In this document: in pieces, positions 54,601 through 62,734 of the stretch
Numbering within the stretch: position 1 is the first letter of the stretch
Layout: every line of letters starts with the position of its first letter
DNA from: Streptomyces sp. HUAS 15-9
GTDB taxonomy: Bacteria; Actinomycetota; Actinomycetes; Streptomycetales; Streptomycetaceae
Direction: 5' to 3'
Length of the DNA: 64,000 bases
Assembly (NCBI RefSeq): GCF_025642155.1
Contig: NZ_CP106798.1
Coordinates: 7,688,001 to 7,752,000 of the forward strand
Program-made: the position numbers and the translations under genes
Notes under the pieces: generated by a model
Seen by the model: the letters and a program-made list of their open reading frames with translations, nothing else
What the model was told of the DNA's origin: nothing
Databases searched by the model: none

Positions 54601-55285
54601 GGTCGTGGAGCCCCCCGAACATCCAGAAGGTCACAAAAATCCCGGCCGAGAGGAACGCCACGAGCTTGACGACGGACTCGAACGCGATGGCGGCGACCAT
54701 GCCCTCGTGGCGTTCGGTGGCGTCCAGATGACGGGTGCCGAAGACGATGGTGAACGCGGCGAGCACCAGCGCCGCGTACAACCCGGTGTCCTGGAACAAC
54801 GGGATATGGCTCAGCTTCGGGACGGAGGTGACCTCGGGGTGCCGCCGAATGATCGCAAAGGTGATGGAGACCGCCTTGAGCTGCAGCGAGATGTAGGGAA
54901 CAACCCCCACCACAGCGATGATCGTCACCAGACACCCCAGCGCGGTGCTCTTGCCATAGCGGGCCGAGACGAAGTCGGCCAGCGAGGTGACCCGGTGCCG
55001 GTGGCTTATCCGGATGATTCTGCGCAGCACCAGCCAGCCCAGCGCGAGCATGAGCGTCGGCCCCAGGTAGATCGGCAGGAAGCCGACTCCAGCCCTGGCG
55101 GCCCAGCCCACGCTGCCGTAGTACGTCCACGAGGTGGCGTACACGCCGAAGGACAGCGCGTAGATCGTGGCATTGTTGATGATGCTCCGACCGGAATCCG
55201 CCCGCCGGTCACCATAGAAGGCCACAGCGAAGAGCAGGCCGAGGTACCCGGCCGAAACAGCGACGACGAACCAGGTCTGGAGCAC
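51674..55285 (-). CDS. Sodium:solute symporter fused to GAF, SpoIIE PP2C phosphatase and HATPase domains
   Basis: 1203 residues from GTG 55285 (GAGGT upstream). Residues 1 to about 515 are a complete SSS-family transporter with about 13 membrane helices (WFVVAVSAGYLGLLFAVAFY; GVVPYISLQLKAVSITFAII). GAF domain at about 660-830, then SpoIIE-type PP2C at about 850-1050 (GGDWFDVIPLPGARVALVMG, ending SDDIALLVAR). SpoIIAB-like HATPase at about 1080-1200 (N-box ELITNAMRHA, G-box DEGGRGLFLVARF). It resembles CbrA-type transporter-kinase sensors, but the output is a phosphatase plus anti-sigma-kinase-like ATPase. Likely couples solute transport to a sigma-factor partner switch. Confidence 0.87.
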   Translation of the reverse strand: MLQTWFVVAVSAGYLGLLFAVAFYGDRRADSGRSIINNATIYALSFGVYATSWTYYGSVGWAARAGVGFLPIYLGPTLMLALGWLVLRRIIRISHRHRVTSLADFVSARYGKSTALGCLVTIIAVVGVVPYISLQLKAVSITFAIIRRHPEVTSVPKLSHIPLFQDTGLYAALVLAAFTIVFGTRHLDATERHEGMVAAIAFESVVKLVAFLSAGIFVTFWMFGGLHDLFSRAADAGLTTLFTLREQTGYGMWVWLTVLSMLAIVLLPRQWQISVVENVDERHLKRAMWLFPLYLLAISIFVLPIAAGGLLRFGKGVDADTYVLTLPMAGGQQALALLVFIGGLSAATSMVIVETTALSTMVSNSLVMPLLLRSKSRLAHRDNLAGLVLGIRRATIVLVLLLGYAYFRVAGEQTALVSIGLVSFAAVAQFAPAILGGLFWKGGTRRGVLAGLVAGFAVWAYTLVLPTFADAGLLSPSFLREGPLGIGLLRPQQLFGMSGMDPISHAMFWSALLNFGAYVAVSLVDRPDAAERAQAEQFVEILEEPVRERRWQVRATVGELQTLLERFLGREGAQRALRSYSGRRPDSLAAEAPPELVHHAEAQLAGSVGTASARLAVAAVAGEEEVGTDEVMEMIGEASQRVELVRWRLKLLYDATGGIGTTLDVTRTAEELTQVAVPRFADYVTVDLAESVLSDEEPAMNGMGTGSKRMRRAAVSGIRDDAPFFTVGDLIAYGPSSPQAHSAESGQAVLVPRLRDATRWQEVDPARGSRIIDYGIHSLITAPLSARGVLLGVVHFWRSEKPEPFDQDDLSLAAELATRAAVSLDNARRYTREHGLAVALQRRLLPRALPEQNAVEVASRYLPAQAVGGDWFDVIPLPGARVALVMGDIVGHGLHAAATMGQLRTAVHNFSTPLDLPPDELLSHLDELVTLIDQDAIAAGDRTTVTGATCLYAVYDSVSGSCAIASAGHLAPALIQPDGTVEFLDVPSCLPLGIGGLPFECAELRLAEGSRLVLFTDGLVERRDLDVDTGLRLLRETLACADRSPEETCDAVLDALLPELQSDDIALLVARTRVLGPGHVAEWDVECDPAAVRRVRAAVSARLMEWELEDLVDTTELICSELITNAMRHATGPIKARLIRDRALICEVWDHSSTSPHLRYAASTDEGGRGLFLVARFAKRWGTRYTKDGKVIWAEQATPTFGG

Positions 55286-55288
55286 GGC

Positions 55289-55495
55289 CTACCTCGATCT
55301 GCCGCCGATCACGGCGACCAGACCGATCACGATCGCCCAGACGAGAAACAGGTAAGCCGCGAGAACGGGGACGCCGAGGACCTGGCCCATGTGATCGAAC
55401 CGCGCCAAGAACGGTGGAACGATCAGCACGAACCCCACCGCCGCTACGGCCGTCAGGCGCAGACAGAGCTGCTCGTCGTCTCGCGACTCCGCCAT
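55289..55495 (-). CDS. Small two-helix membrane protein, partner of the symporter fusion
   Basis: 68 residues from ATG 55495 with GGAGG six bases upstream. Two membrane segments (LTAVAAVGFVLIVPPFLARF and GVPVLAAYLFLVWAIVIGLV). Its stop is 3 bp before the symporter-fusion GTG, so they are an operon. Many SSS transporters are preceded by a small two-helix subunit like this. Probably helps membrane insertion or transport. Confidence 0.72.
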   Translation of the reverse strand: MAESRDDEQLCLRLTAVAAVGFVLIVPPFLARFDHMGQVLGVPVLAAYLFLVWAIVIGLVAVIGGRSR

Positions 55496-55716
55496 GAGCC
55501 GCCTCCACATCCTCGATGTCAGGCTTTGCGACGTGCGCCCGAATTTGGCCGATGTCATACCGCGGCGTCGATCGGCGCCGTAGTGACGCGCCCTCTGCTC
55601 AGTTCAACACGGCACCGAGACGCCCGCCACCTCGCTACCGTCCACTTCACCAACGCACCCGGTCCGTGTCGGTGCCCGTTCACCGCACACCTGATGGGCG
55701 ACGGGGACCGCCCCAG

Positions 55717-56856
55717 CTAGCCGGAGACGGCCTTCGCCCAGCCCTGGTTGACCGTCTCCCTCGCCTTCTCCAGTTGCGCGTCCGTCGGGAACTGCGGTGT
55801 TCCCTCGACCGTCGGCAGTCGTGCAGCGGCTGCCTTGTCGAGGGTGCCGTCCCGCCCCATGGCGTCCATGAGTACTGGGCGGGCAAAGGCGCGCAGCCGG
55901 AGGTTCTGGCCCTCTGGGCTGAAGAGGTACTCCTGCCACAGCCGGGCAGCCGCCGGGTGCGGGGCGTTCTTGTTGATCGCCAGGGCGAGATACTGGGCGA
56001 AGCTGCCGTCGAAGGGGATCGCGACCTGCCAGTTCACGCCTTTGTCGCGGAGTTGGTCGGTGTAGTGGAGGTTGATGTAGTCCCAGTTGATGCTGATGGG
56101 GGTCCGGCCGTCCTCGACCGTTGCCGAGTTGGAGTTGAGGGGGTTGAAGTTGCCGTTCCTCTTGAGTTCGGCGAAGAAGTCGAGACCGGGCTGGATGTCG
56201 TCGAACGACCCGCCGTTCGCCAGCGCGGCCGCGTAGACGCTGTCGAAGGCGGTCGCCGACCGTGGCGGGTCGCCTTCGAGCGCCACCATGCCCTTGTGAT
56301 CGGGCTTCAGAAGATCGGCGAACGTTGCCGGGCAGACCTTGACCCGGTTGGCGTCGCAGCCGATGGAGATGTAGCCCCCGTAGTTGTTGTACCAGCGGGC
56401 CTTCGAGTCCTTCTGATTGCCGGGAATCGCATCGTAAGCGGCTACTTTGTACGGCGCGAGCAGATTCCGCGCCGCGGCGTTTCGCGCGAACGTATCGCCC
56501 ACGTCGATCACGTCGGGTGCTGTCGGTCGGTTCCCGCTCTTCCTCAGGGCGTCGATCTCGTCCTCGCTGTGGCCCAGCGGATCCTCGACCGTGACCCTGA
56601 TCCGGTACTTCTTCTCGAAGCCGTCGATCAGGCCGCCGTAGTTGGCCCAGTCACGCGGCAGCGCGATCGCTCTGAGCGTGCCCTCCTGTTTCGCTGCGGA
56701 GATCAGTGCGCGCATGCCGCCCACGTTCTCGGCGGACGTAGCCACTGACGGCTCCGCCGGTGTGGCGGGCGGTGTGTTCTCGCAAGCGCTCAGGCCCAGT
56801 GCCACGAGAGCGAAGCAGCCGAAGACCGCCGCTGCTCGGGCACACGGTGTGGTCAC
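55717..56856 (-). CDS. ABC-type substrate-binding lipoprotein
   Basis: 379 residues from GTG 56856. Signal AAAVFGCFALVALGLSAC with lipobox LSAC at about residues 22-25. Type 2 periplasmic-binding fold (SBP_bac family) of the spermidine/putrescine or iron-binding kind: LRAIALPRDWANYGGLIDGF, RPTAPDVIDVGDTFARNAAA, GMVALEGDPPRSATAFDSVY. No permease or ATPase gene is adjacent. It sits alone between two membrane-anchored phosphatase sensors, so it may deliver a ligand to one of them. That is speculation from position. Confidence 0.83.
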   Translation of the reverse strand: MTTPCARAAAVFGCFALVALGLSACENTPPATPAEPSVATSAENVGGMRALISAAKQEGTLRAIALPRDWANYGGLIDGFEKKYRIRVTVEDPLGHSEDEIDALRKSGNRPTAPDVIDVGDTFARNAAARNLLAPYKVAAYDAIPGNQKDSKARWYNNYGGYISIGCDANRVKVCPATFADLLKPDHKGMVALEGDPPRSATAFDSVYAAALANGGSFDDIQPGLDFFAELKRNGNFNPLNSNSATVEDGRTPISINWDYINLHYTDQLRDKGVNWQVAIPFDGSFAQYLALAINKNAPHPAAARLWQEYLFSPEGQNLRLRAFARPVLMDAMGRDGTLDKAAAARLPTVEGTPQFPTDAQLEKARETVNQGWAKAVSG

Positions 56857-57155
56857 GACTGCTCCCGGGCGTGGGGTGTGAGGTGGTCACCTCAAGCGGC
56901 TGCCGACAGCACTACTGGGCCCGGATCGGCCGTCCTTCGGCTGTGCCTCCCGGCTTCCTCGGGTCCACTGCGCCGACGAAGTGGTCATAGAGGTCAGGGT
57001 ACCCGGCCGCCTCGATGGCGGAATGTCGACCGGAAGCGTGCGATCAGCATCTTTACCCGGCTGGACGAGGGCTCCGTACGCCCCGAGCCGCAGCCGCACC
57101 CATGCGGGCGCGCGGGCGTGCACGACGGTGGAGGGACGGAACGCACGCGCTCACC

Positions 57156-59984
57156 TCACAGCGCCGTGTCGTCCCATTGGCCGAGCAGGACCTCGTCGAG
57201 TCCTTCCGCCTCCGGCGTGGCGCCGCCGTGGAGGGACTGTTCGGCCCAGATGACTTTGCCGGTGGGCGTGTAGCGGGTCCCCCAGCGTTCGGAGAACCGG
57301 GCCACCAGGAAGAGCCCGCGGCCGCCTTCGTCGGTGACTTTCGCCCGGCGCAGCCGTGGCGAGGTGCTGCTGCCGTCGGAGACCTCGAAGATCAGGCTGC
57401 CCGCGCCGGGGGTGCTGATCGGCACGGTGCGCAGCAGCCGGACGGCGATGGGCTCGGCGCCGTAGCGGATGGCGTTGGTGATCAGCTCGCTGAGGACGAC
57501 TTCGGCGGTGAAGGCGACCTGCTCCAGCCCCCAATCCGTCAGCCGACGGGCGCAGGCGGTGCGCACCGGGGCCACCGCCGCCGGGTCACGGGGCACGTCC
57601 CACTCGGCGACCTGCTCCGGTCCGAGTCGGTGCGTGCGGGCCACCAGCAGCGCGATGTCATCCCTGGGCCGGTCGGACAGCATGGCCTCCATCACCGCCG
57701 CGCAGGTGGCCTCCGGCGTGAGGCTCGGCCCTGTCAGAGCATCGCGCAGAGCCTCCAGACCGACGTCCGGGTCTCGGACGCGGTCCTCGATCAGTCCGTC
57801 GGTGTAGAGCACCAGTCGGGAACCCTCGGGCACGGTGAGCTCGGCGGTCTCGACTGGCAGGCCGGCTCCGAGTCCCAGGGGCGGGGAGACGGGCAGCTGA
57901 GGGAAGTAGACGGTCCCGTCGGGCCGGACCACCGCCGGTCCCGGATGGCCGGCGGTGGCGACGGCCAGTCGCCCGGAAGTGGGGTCATAGACGGCGTATT
58001 GGCAGGTCGCCCCGGTGATCATCCCCTGTCCGTCCTCCGCGGCGACCTCCTCGGCGTCGATCTGCGCCACCAGCTCGTCCAGTCGGCCCAGCAGCTCCTC
58101 CACGGGCATGTCCAGGCCGGCGAAGTTGCGCACAGCGGTGCGCAGTCGGCCCATGGTCGCCGCGGCGTGCAGACCGTGGCCGACGACATCGCCCACGACC
58201 AGTGCCACCCGGGTACCGGACAGCGGGATGACGTCGAACCAGTCCCCGCCCACCCCGCTCCGGGCCGGCAGGTAGCGGTAGGCCACGTCGAGGGCGGACT
58301 GCTCGGGCAGCCCGCGTGGCAGCAGGCTGTGCTGCAGGGTGACGGCCATGGCGTGTTCGCGGGTGTAGCGGCGGGCGTTGTCGATGCACACAGCCGCCCG
58401 GGCGGCCAGCTCCTCGGCGAAGGACACGTCGTCGTCCTCGAACGACGGGGAGCCCTTCGCACGCCAGAAGTCCACCGCTCCCAGCACCACGCCGCGGGCC
58501 CGCAACGGAACCACGAGCATCGAGTGGATGCCGTGGTCGAGGATCCGCCGGGCACGTTCGGGGTGCTGGTCCCGCCAGCCGTCGGAGGCGCTCAGTTCCC
58601 CGACCAGGACCGGCCTGCCGTCGGCCATCGCCGTGGAGACGGGGTGGCCCGGGACGAACCGGATCAGCTCGCCGACGGGGTGGAGGAGATGGTCCTCCTC
58701 CAGACCGGCGACGGCGCTGCGGCGCAACTCGGTGATCCCGGCGGTCGCACCGGAGGACTCCTCGCCGCGCAGGACCGGGTCCAGCAGTTCGACGGTGACG
58801 ATGTCGGCGAACCGGGGCACCGCCACCTCGGCCAGTTCCTCGGCCGTGCGCTTCACATCGAGCGTGGTGCCGATCCGCAGCCCGGCGTCGTAGAGCCAGT
58901 TCAACCGTTCGCGCGCCACCTCCGCCCGGCCGGAGAGGGCCCGCAGCTCGGTGGTGTCCCGGAGCGTCACCACGCTGCCGACCGGTCCGTGAGGTGCGGT
59001 GAGCCGCTTGCTGACCGCGAGCAGCCGGTCGGCCGCCAGGTGCACCTCGTCGGTTGCGGGGCGGTCGGAGGCCAGCAGCCCGGCGAGGTCCTCGTCCAGG
59101 CCCAGATCGGTGATGTCTCGCCGCTCCGCGTCCGCCGGCAGGTCCAGGAGCCGTCGTGCCTCGTCGTTGGCCAGCAGCAGCCGGCCGTCCCCGCCGATGA
59201 TCAGCACTCCTTCCCGCACCGCGTGCAGCACCGCGTCGTGGTGCTCGTACATCCGGGTCATCTCAGCCGGCCCCAGCCCGTGGGTCTGCCGTCGCAACCG
59301 TCGGCTCACCAGGCCCGACCCGCCTGCGGCGACGACGAGGGCCATGACGGCGCCGCCGAAGAGGACCGGCAGCTGTGTGTTCAGCCTGTGCTGCACCTTC
59401 TCGACCGTGACGGGCACGGCGACGATGGCGACGACCGAGCCGTCAGGGCCCCTGACGGGGACCGCCGAGATCACGGAGAGCCCCAGGGACCCCTGGAAGG
59501 TACTCGTGAAGGGCTTGCCCGTCGCCGCCTGCGCGTAAGGCCCGATGGTGTGTTTCCCGATCTGACGGGGGTCGCTGTGGGTGAGAGTGATCCCGTTCAG
59601 TCCGTACACGATGATGGCGTCGACGCCTGCGGCCTTCCGGGCCGCTTCCGCGCGCGGTTCCAGCACCGCGGTCGGGTTCGCGCTGTTGAGCGCCGGCACG
59701 ATCCCCGCGGAGTTCGCGAACGTCTGCGCCGCGGTGAGCGTCCGGTGGCGGGCGTCCGCCATGACGTCGCGTCGTGCCTGCACCACGAGGGCCACCAGGG
59801 CGGCGGCGACGAGCAGCACCACGATCGCCAGCTCGAGCAGGAAGACCTGGCCGGCGAGGCTGTGCACGCTCAGCAGCGAGCCGGACCGCCATGCCCCTCC
59901 CCCCTGACGGGGCCGACCGGGCCGATGAGTCCTCATGGACGCATCAGGCGCATCACGTCCGGATTGATCCGAAACTTCCCTCAT
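57156..59984 (-). CDS. Membrane sensor with extracellular Cache-like, PAS, GAF, SpoIIE PP2C and HATPase domains
   Basis: 942 residues from ATG 59984 (AAAGG upstream). TM1 at about 49-68 (LLELAIVVLLVAAALVALVV). DcuS-like sensor domain at about 70-205 (THSDPRQIGKHTIGPYAQAA). TM2 at about 207-228, PAS about 240-350 (AVREGVLIIGGDGRLLLAND), GAF about 370-540. PP2C about 560-750 (GGDWFDVIPLSGTRVALVVG; RPRDDIALLVART). HATPase about 800-920 (SELITNAIRYG; DEGGRGLFLVARFSERWGTR). Its GAF-to-HATPase part is clearly paralogous to the protein at 51674. Likely dephosphorylates an anti-anti-sigma factor on an extracellular carboxylate-type signal. Confidence 0.9.
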   Translation of the reverse strand: MREVSDQSGRDAPDASMRTHRPGRPRQGGGAWRSGSLLSVHSLAGQVFLLELAIVVLLVAAALVALVVQARRDVMADARHRTLTAAQTFANSAGIVPALNSANPTAVLEPRAEAARKAAGVDAIIVYGLNGITLTHSDPRQIGKHTIGPYAQAATGKPFTSTFQGSLGLSVISAVPVRGPDGSVVAIVAVPVTVEKVQHRLNTQLPVLFGGAVMALVVAAGGSGLVSRRLRRQTHGLGPAEMTRMYEHHDAVLHAVREGVLIIGGDGRLLLANDEARRLLDLPADAERRDITDLGLDEDLAGLLASDRPATDEVHLAADRLLAVSKRLTAPHGPVGSVVTLRDTTELRALSGRAEVARERLNWLYDAGLRIGTTLDVKRTAEELAEVAVPRFADIVTVELLDPVLRGEESSGATAGITELRRSAVAGLEEDHLLHPVGELIRFVPGHPVSTAMADGRPVLVGELSASDGWRDQHPERARRILDHGIHSMLVVPLRARGVVLGAVDFWRAKGSPSFEDDDVSFAEELAARAAVCIDNARRYTREHAMAVTLQHSLLPRGLPEQSALDVAYRYLPARSGVGGDWFDVIPLSGTRVALVVGDVVGHGLHAAATMGRLRTAVRNFAGLDMPVEELLGRLDELVAQIDAEEVAAEDGQGMITGATCQYAVYDPTSGRLAVATAGHPGPAVVRPDGTVYFPQLPVSPPLGLGAGLPVETAELTVPEGSRLVLYTDGLIEDRVRDPDVGLEALRDALTGPSLTPEATCAAVMEAMLSDRPRDDIALLVARTHRLGPEQVAEWDVPRDPAAVAPVRTACARRLTDWGLEQVAFTAEVVLSELITNAIRYGAEPIAVRLLRTVPISTPGAGSLIFEVSDGSSTSPRLRRAKVTDEGGRGLFLVARFSERWGTRYTPTGKVIWAEQSLHGGATPEAEGLDEVLLGQWDDTAL

Positions 59985-60224
59985 GTAAACCTTTCTATCG
60001 TTTATGGGTGCTCGACCACCAAGCGACCGAGACGGACCGGTCCACGCAGGGACGGCGACGAGCGCATCAGCCCTCCCGGGTTCCCGCAGTCAGGCACGAC
60101 CCCTGATGTCTTGTCCGAGCTCGCTTGGTGATGTCATTCGGTACAGCGCGGCGAGGTCGGGCAGGCGGGGCCGGTGCCGAGGACCGTGAGGGGCGGCCGA
60201 CGTCGGCCCTGATGCGCACCGACA
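59985..60224. other. Intergenic stretch without a gene
   Basis: Upstream region of the sensor phosphatase gene (57156). AT-richer than its neighbours around 59970-60003 (ATGTAAACCTTTCTATCGTT), probably holding its promoter. No ORF or strong hairpin seen. Confidence 0.4.
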
Positions 60225-60500
60225 GTGATGCGCGCACCCACCTGCTGTCAGGGGAAATCCGCCCGCCGACCGCTTGATCTCGAAGGCCGTGTCTACGTGA
60301 TGCAGGCGTACTCGCACATCGTGGACGACACCCTCACCGTGGACGCGCTGTCTGGGCTGGGGGATCGACTGCAGTTGCCGACTGGATGGGCGTACCGCAC
60401 GGAGATCCCGGAGTGCGCCCTCGTACTGCGGACCGCGGCAGGAGAGGCTCACATCCTCCAGGGCGAGTTGGAGAACACCTACATGCTCCTGACCCGCTGA
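60225..60500 (+). pseudogene. C-terminal remnant of a larger protein
   Basis: Open frame whose recognisable part begins GRVYVMQAYSHIVDDTLTVD and continues LPTGWAYRTEIPECALVL to HILQGELENTYMLLTR. This looks like only the last 65-70 residues of a longer family I have seen ending in YVMQ, LGDRL and DLKNTY motifs. The upstream 25 residues do not fit, and no ribosome-binding site precedes ATG 60300. Probably a 5'-deleted gene. It could be expressed as a 66-residue peptide; unproven. Confidence 0.45.
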
Positions 60501-60830
60501 GGTGCTCTCAGGCCGCCTGCGGTGTCTCGCCCCGGCTGTTTGTGTCAGCGCGTGCCGGTCTACGAACCACGCCCCTGTTGTTGATTACGGCCTCCTGTGG
60601 CCCACCGACCGCGTGACAACTGTGGTCCAAGCCGTGGTGAGTCGGCGGCTGGGTCCAGCGCTGCGCGTTCTCGCGGAGATGGACGCGGCGTCAGAAAGTT
60701 CAGCAACGGGTCGGTGTGAGCCCTCAGACACGTGGTGACTGCTGACCGGACATGCGAAACGATGTAGCCTCCGAAGGCCGCCCTTGACCTGCAAAAGCAG
60801 GCAGGGAGCAGACAAACCGGGAGTTACTCC
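60501..60830. other. 330-bp stretch upstream of panD without a supported gene
   Basis: A 78-codon open frame at 60502-60738 shows no domain or ribosome-binding site. Just before panD there is TTGACC (60784-60789) and a small perfect hairpin CCTGC-AAAA-GCAGG (60788-60801), probably part of the panD promoter or leader. Confidence 0.4.
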
Positions 60831-61250
60831 GTGCTTCGTACCATGTTCAAGTCCAAGATCCACCGGGCTACCGTCACCCAGGCCGACCTGCACTACGTGG
60901 GATCGGTGACCATCGACGCGGATCTGCTCGACGCGGCCGATCTGCTGCCCGGTGAGCTGGTGCACATCGTCGACATCACCAACGGCGCCCGGCTGGAGAC
61001 GTACGTCATCGAGGGCGAGCGCGGCAGCGGTGTCATCGGGATCAACGGTGCGGCCGCCCACCTCGTCCACCCCGGTGACCTGGTGATCATCATCAGCTAC
61101 GCCCAGGTGACCGACGCCGAGGCGCGGGCGCTGGAGCCGCGGGTGGTGCACGTCGACCGGGGCAACCGGATCGTCGCCCTCGGGGCCGACCCGTCCGAGC
61201 CGGTGCCGGGCTCGGACCAGGAGCGCAGCCCGCAGGCCGTCACGGCCTGA
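60831..61250 (+). CDS. panD: Aspartate 1-decarboxylase
   Basis: Pyruvoyl enzyme making beta-alanine for pantothenate and CoA. 139 residues from GTG 60831 (GGGAG seven bases upstream). The proenzyme self-cleaves at Gly24-Ser25 in [10 protein letters not shown], producing the pyruvoyl group. Conserved [14 protein letters not shown], Tyr/Asn region [21 protein letters not shown] and [14 protein letters not shown] are all present. A C-terminal tail of about 20 residues is extra. panB/panC are not adjacent here. Confidence 0.96.
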   Translation: MLRTMFKSKIHRATVTQADLHYVGSVTIDADLLDAADLLPGELVHIVDITNGARLETYVIEGERGSGVIGINGAAAHLVHPGDLVIIISYAQVTDAEARALEPRVVHVDRGNRIVALGADPSEPVPGSDQERSPQAVTA

Positions 61251-61286
61251 CCGGCGGGACCGGCGGACGGACGACCAGGAGCGTGC

Positions 61287-61645
61287 GTGGCCATGAGTGA
61301 CATCGGGATCCGGGACGACCGGGCGGCGGGCCGCCTGGAAGCCGTCGGCGACGGGGAAGTGGTCGGCCGGATCGAGTACTTCGTCTTCGAGTCTCCCGGG
61401 CGCGCCCTGGTTCCCGTCCACACGATCGTGGAACCGGCCCACGAGGGGAAGGGCATCGCCGGCTCCCTGGCCCGCGAGCTGTACGCCCTCGCCGAGCGCG
61501 AGCGCGAGAGGGAGTGACCGTGGTTCCCCTGTGCCCGTACGTCGCCCAGTGGGCCGAACGCCACCCCGACGTGGCCCCGACGCCCGATCCCGGGCTGCGG
61601 CGGGCCGCGCAGGAGTGGCTGGTGGCGCATCCGGGCCGGTTCTGA
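61287..61645 (+). pseudogene. Small GNAT-type acetyltransferase, frameshifted in this sequence
   Basis: From GTG 61287 (AGGAG five bases upstream) the frame gives the small YjdJ-like GNAT core (GDGEVVGRIEYFVFESPG, VHTIVEPAHEGKGIAGSLAR) but stops at 61517 after AERERERE. The expected continuation VVPLCPYVAQWAERHPDVAP to 61645 is in the next frame. Adding one G to the GGG run at 61510-61512 restores a 119-residue protein whose stop overlaps the next ATG (TGATG). That coupling supports the restored version being the native gene. Confidence 0.75.
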
Positions 61646-62295
61646 TGCCCGCGTCGCTCGCTCTTCTGCACACCTCACCCGTGCACGTCCCCGTCTTCGA
61701 CGCCCTGCGCGACGAGCACCACCAGGGCCTGGAACTACGGCACTTCGTCGACGAAGGCCTGCTGGAGCGGGCCCGGCGGGACGGTCCGGAGGCGGTGGCG
61801 CCGGAGGTCGGTGCCCTGGTGCAGCGGGCCGTCGCCGACGGGGCACGGGCCGTGCTGTGCACCTGCTCGACCATCGGCGCGGTCGCGGAGGCGGCCGCCG
61901 CCGGGGCGGGGGTGCCGGTGCTGCGCGTCGACCGGCCGATGGCCGCCGCGGCCGTGGCGGCGGGCTCCCGCGTCGTCGTCCTGGCCGCTCTGCGGAGCAC
62001 GCTCGGCCCGACCGCGGCCCTGGTGGAGGAGGAGGCCCGCCGGGCGGGGCGTGACGTCACCGTGCGCACCCTGCTCGTCGAGGACGCCTGGGCCCGCTTC
62101 GAGGCCGGCGACGACGAGGGGTACGTACGCCGGGTCGCGGCCGCCGCCGACGCCGTCACCGGCGCCGACGTGATCGTCCTGGCCCAGGCCTCGACGGCCC
62201 CGGCCCAGCGGCTGACGACGACCGCGCTCGCGGTGCTGTCGAGCCCCCGGCCGGGCCTGGCGGCGGGGGCCGCGGCGGTCTGCTCGAACTCCTGA
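61645..62295 (+). CDS. Aspartate/glutamate racemase-family protein
   Basis: 216 residues from ATG 61645 overlapping the GNAT stop. N-terminal LALLHTSPVHVPVFDALRDE and first Cys region AVLCTCSTIGAVAEAAAAAG-like (about residue 73), C-terminal GADVIVLAQASTAPAQRL. The second catalytic Cys of racemases is replaced by an AQAS-type sequence (Ala-Ser). It may therefore be a hydantoin-racemase-like, decarboxylase-type or non-racemase member. Substrate unknown; proximity to panD may be incidental. Confidence 0.75.
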   Translation: MPASLALLHTSPVHVPVFDALRDEHHQGLELRHFVDEGLLERARRDGPEAVAPEVGALVQRAVADGARAVLCTCSTIGAVAEAAAAGAGVPVLRVDRPMAAAAVAAGSRVVVLAALRSTLGPTAALVEEEARRAGRDVTVRTLLVEDAWARFEAGDDEGYVRRVAAAADAVTGADVIVLAQASTAPAQRLTTTALAVLSSPRPGLAAGAAAVCSNS

Positions 62296-62407
62296 GCAAG
62301 GCCACCCGGGCCCCCGCGTTGCCGCCCACGGGTGAGTGGCGGAGCGGGCGTCGGGTAGGTGGGGGATGAGTCCAGAGGCGATGTCGAGCGACTGGCCGGA
62401 GGACACC

Positions 62408-62665
62408 ATGACAACCCCCTATCCGGAACCCGTCGGGCCCGGGCCCACCCCCGGCCCGGACCCCCAGCAGCCGGAGCCGCCGCCCAACCCGGTCCCGGCC
62501 CCCGAACCACCGCCGGCTCCCCAGCCGCCGCCCCCGGAGCCCCCGCCCGGCCCCCGGCCGACCCCGCCCCCGGAGCCGTCCCCGTCGCCGATCCCCCCGG
62601 GCCCCGAACCGGTCCCGAACCCCGAACCGGGCCCACCGCTCACCCGAAACACACCCGGCCCCTGA
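62408..62665 (+). CDS. Small proline-rich protein
   Basis: 85 residues from ATG 62408 with GGAGG five bases upstream. Composition is mostly Pro, Glu, Gly, with runs such as PEPPPAPQPPPPEPPPGPRP. No signal peptide or membrane anchor. Low complexity and GC-rich, so it could be an intrinsically disordered peptide or a spurious frame. The good ribosome-binding site and a terminator 7 bp after the stop favour expression. Confidence 0.5.
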   Translation: MTTPYPEPVGPGPTPGPDPQQPEPPPNPVPAPEPPPAPQPPPPEPPPGPRPTPPPEPSPSPIPPGPEPVPNPEPGPPLTRNTPGP

Positions 62666-62671
62666 AACGCA

Positions 62672-62707
62672 CCCGGCCCCACGCCCCGAAGGGGGCACGG
62701 GGCCGGG
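62672..62707. terminator. Bidirectional terminator hairpin
   Basis: CCCGGCCCC (62672-62680) pairs with GGGGCCGGG (62699-62707). An inner GCCCC/GGGGC stem is closed by a GAAG loop, with a symmetric AC/AC internal loop. It lies between the convergent proline-rich gene and gnd. Confidence 0.85.
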
Positions 62708-62734
62708 ACGACGTAGGGCCGCGCCGGGCGGTCC

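Noticed and set aside
60502..60738. 78-codon plus-strand frame before panD
   Set aside because: No domain, no ribosome-binding site and composition unlike neighbouring genes.
60788..60801. Riboswitch or attenuator before panD
   Set aside because: A 5-bp stem with AAAA loop is too small, and no leader peptide or known riboswitch core is visible.
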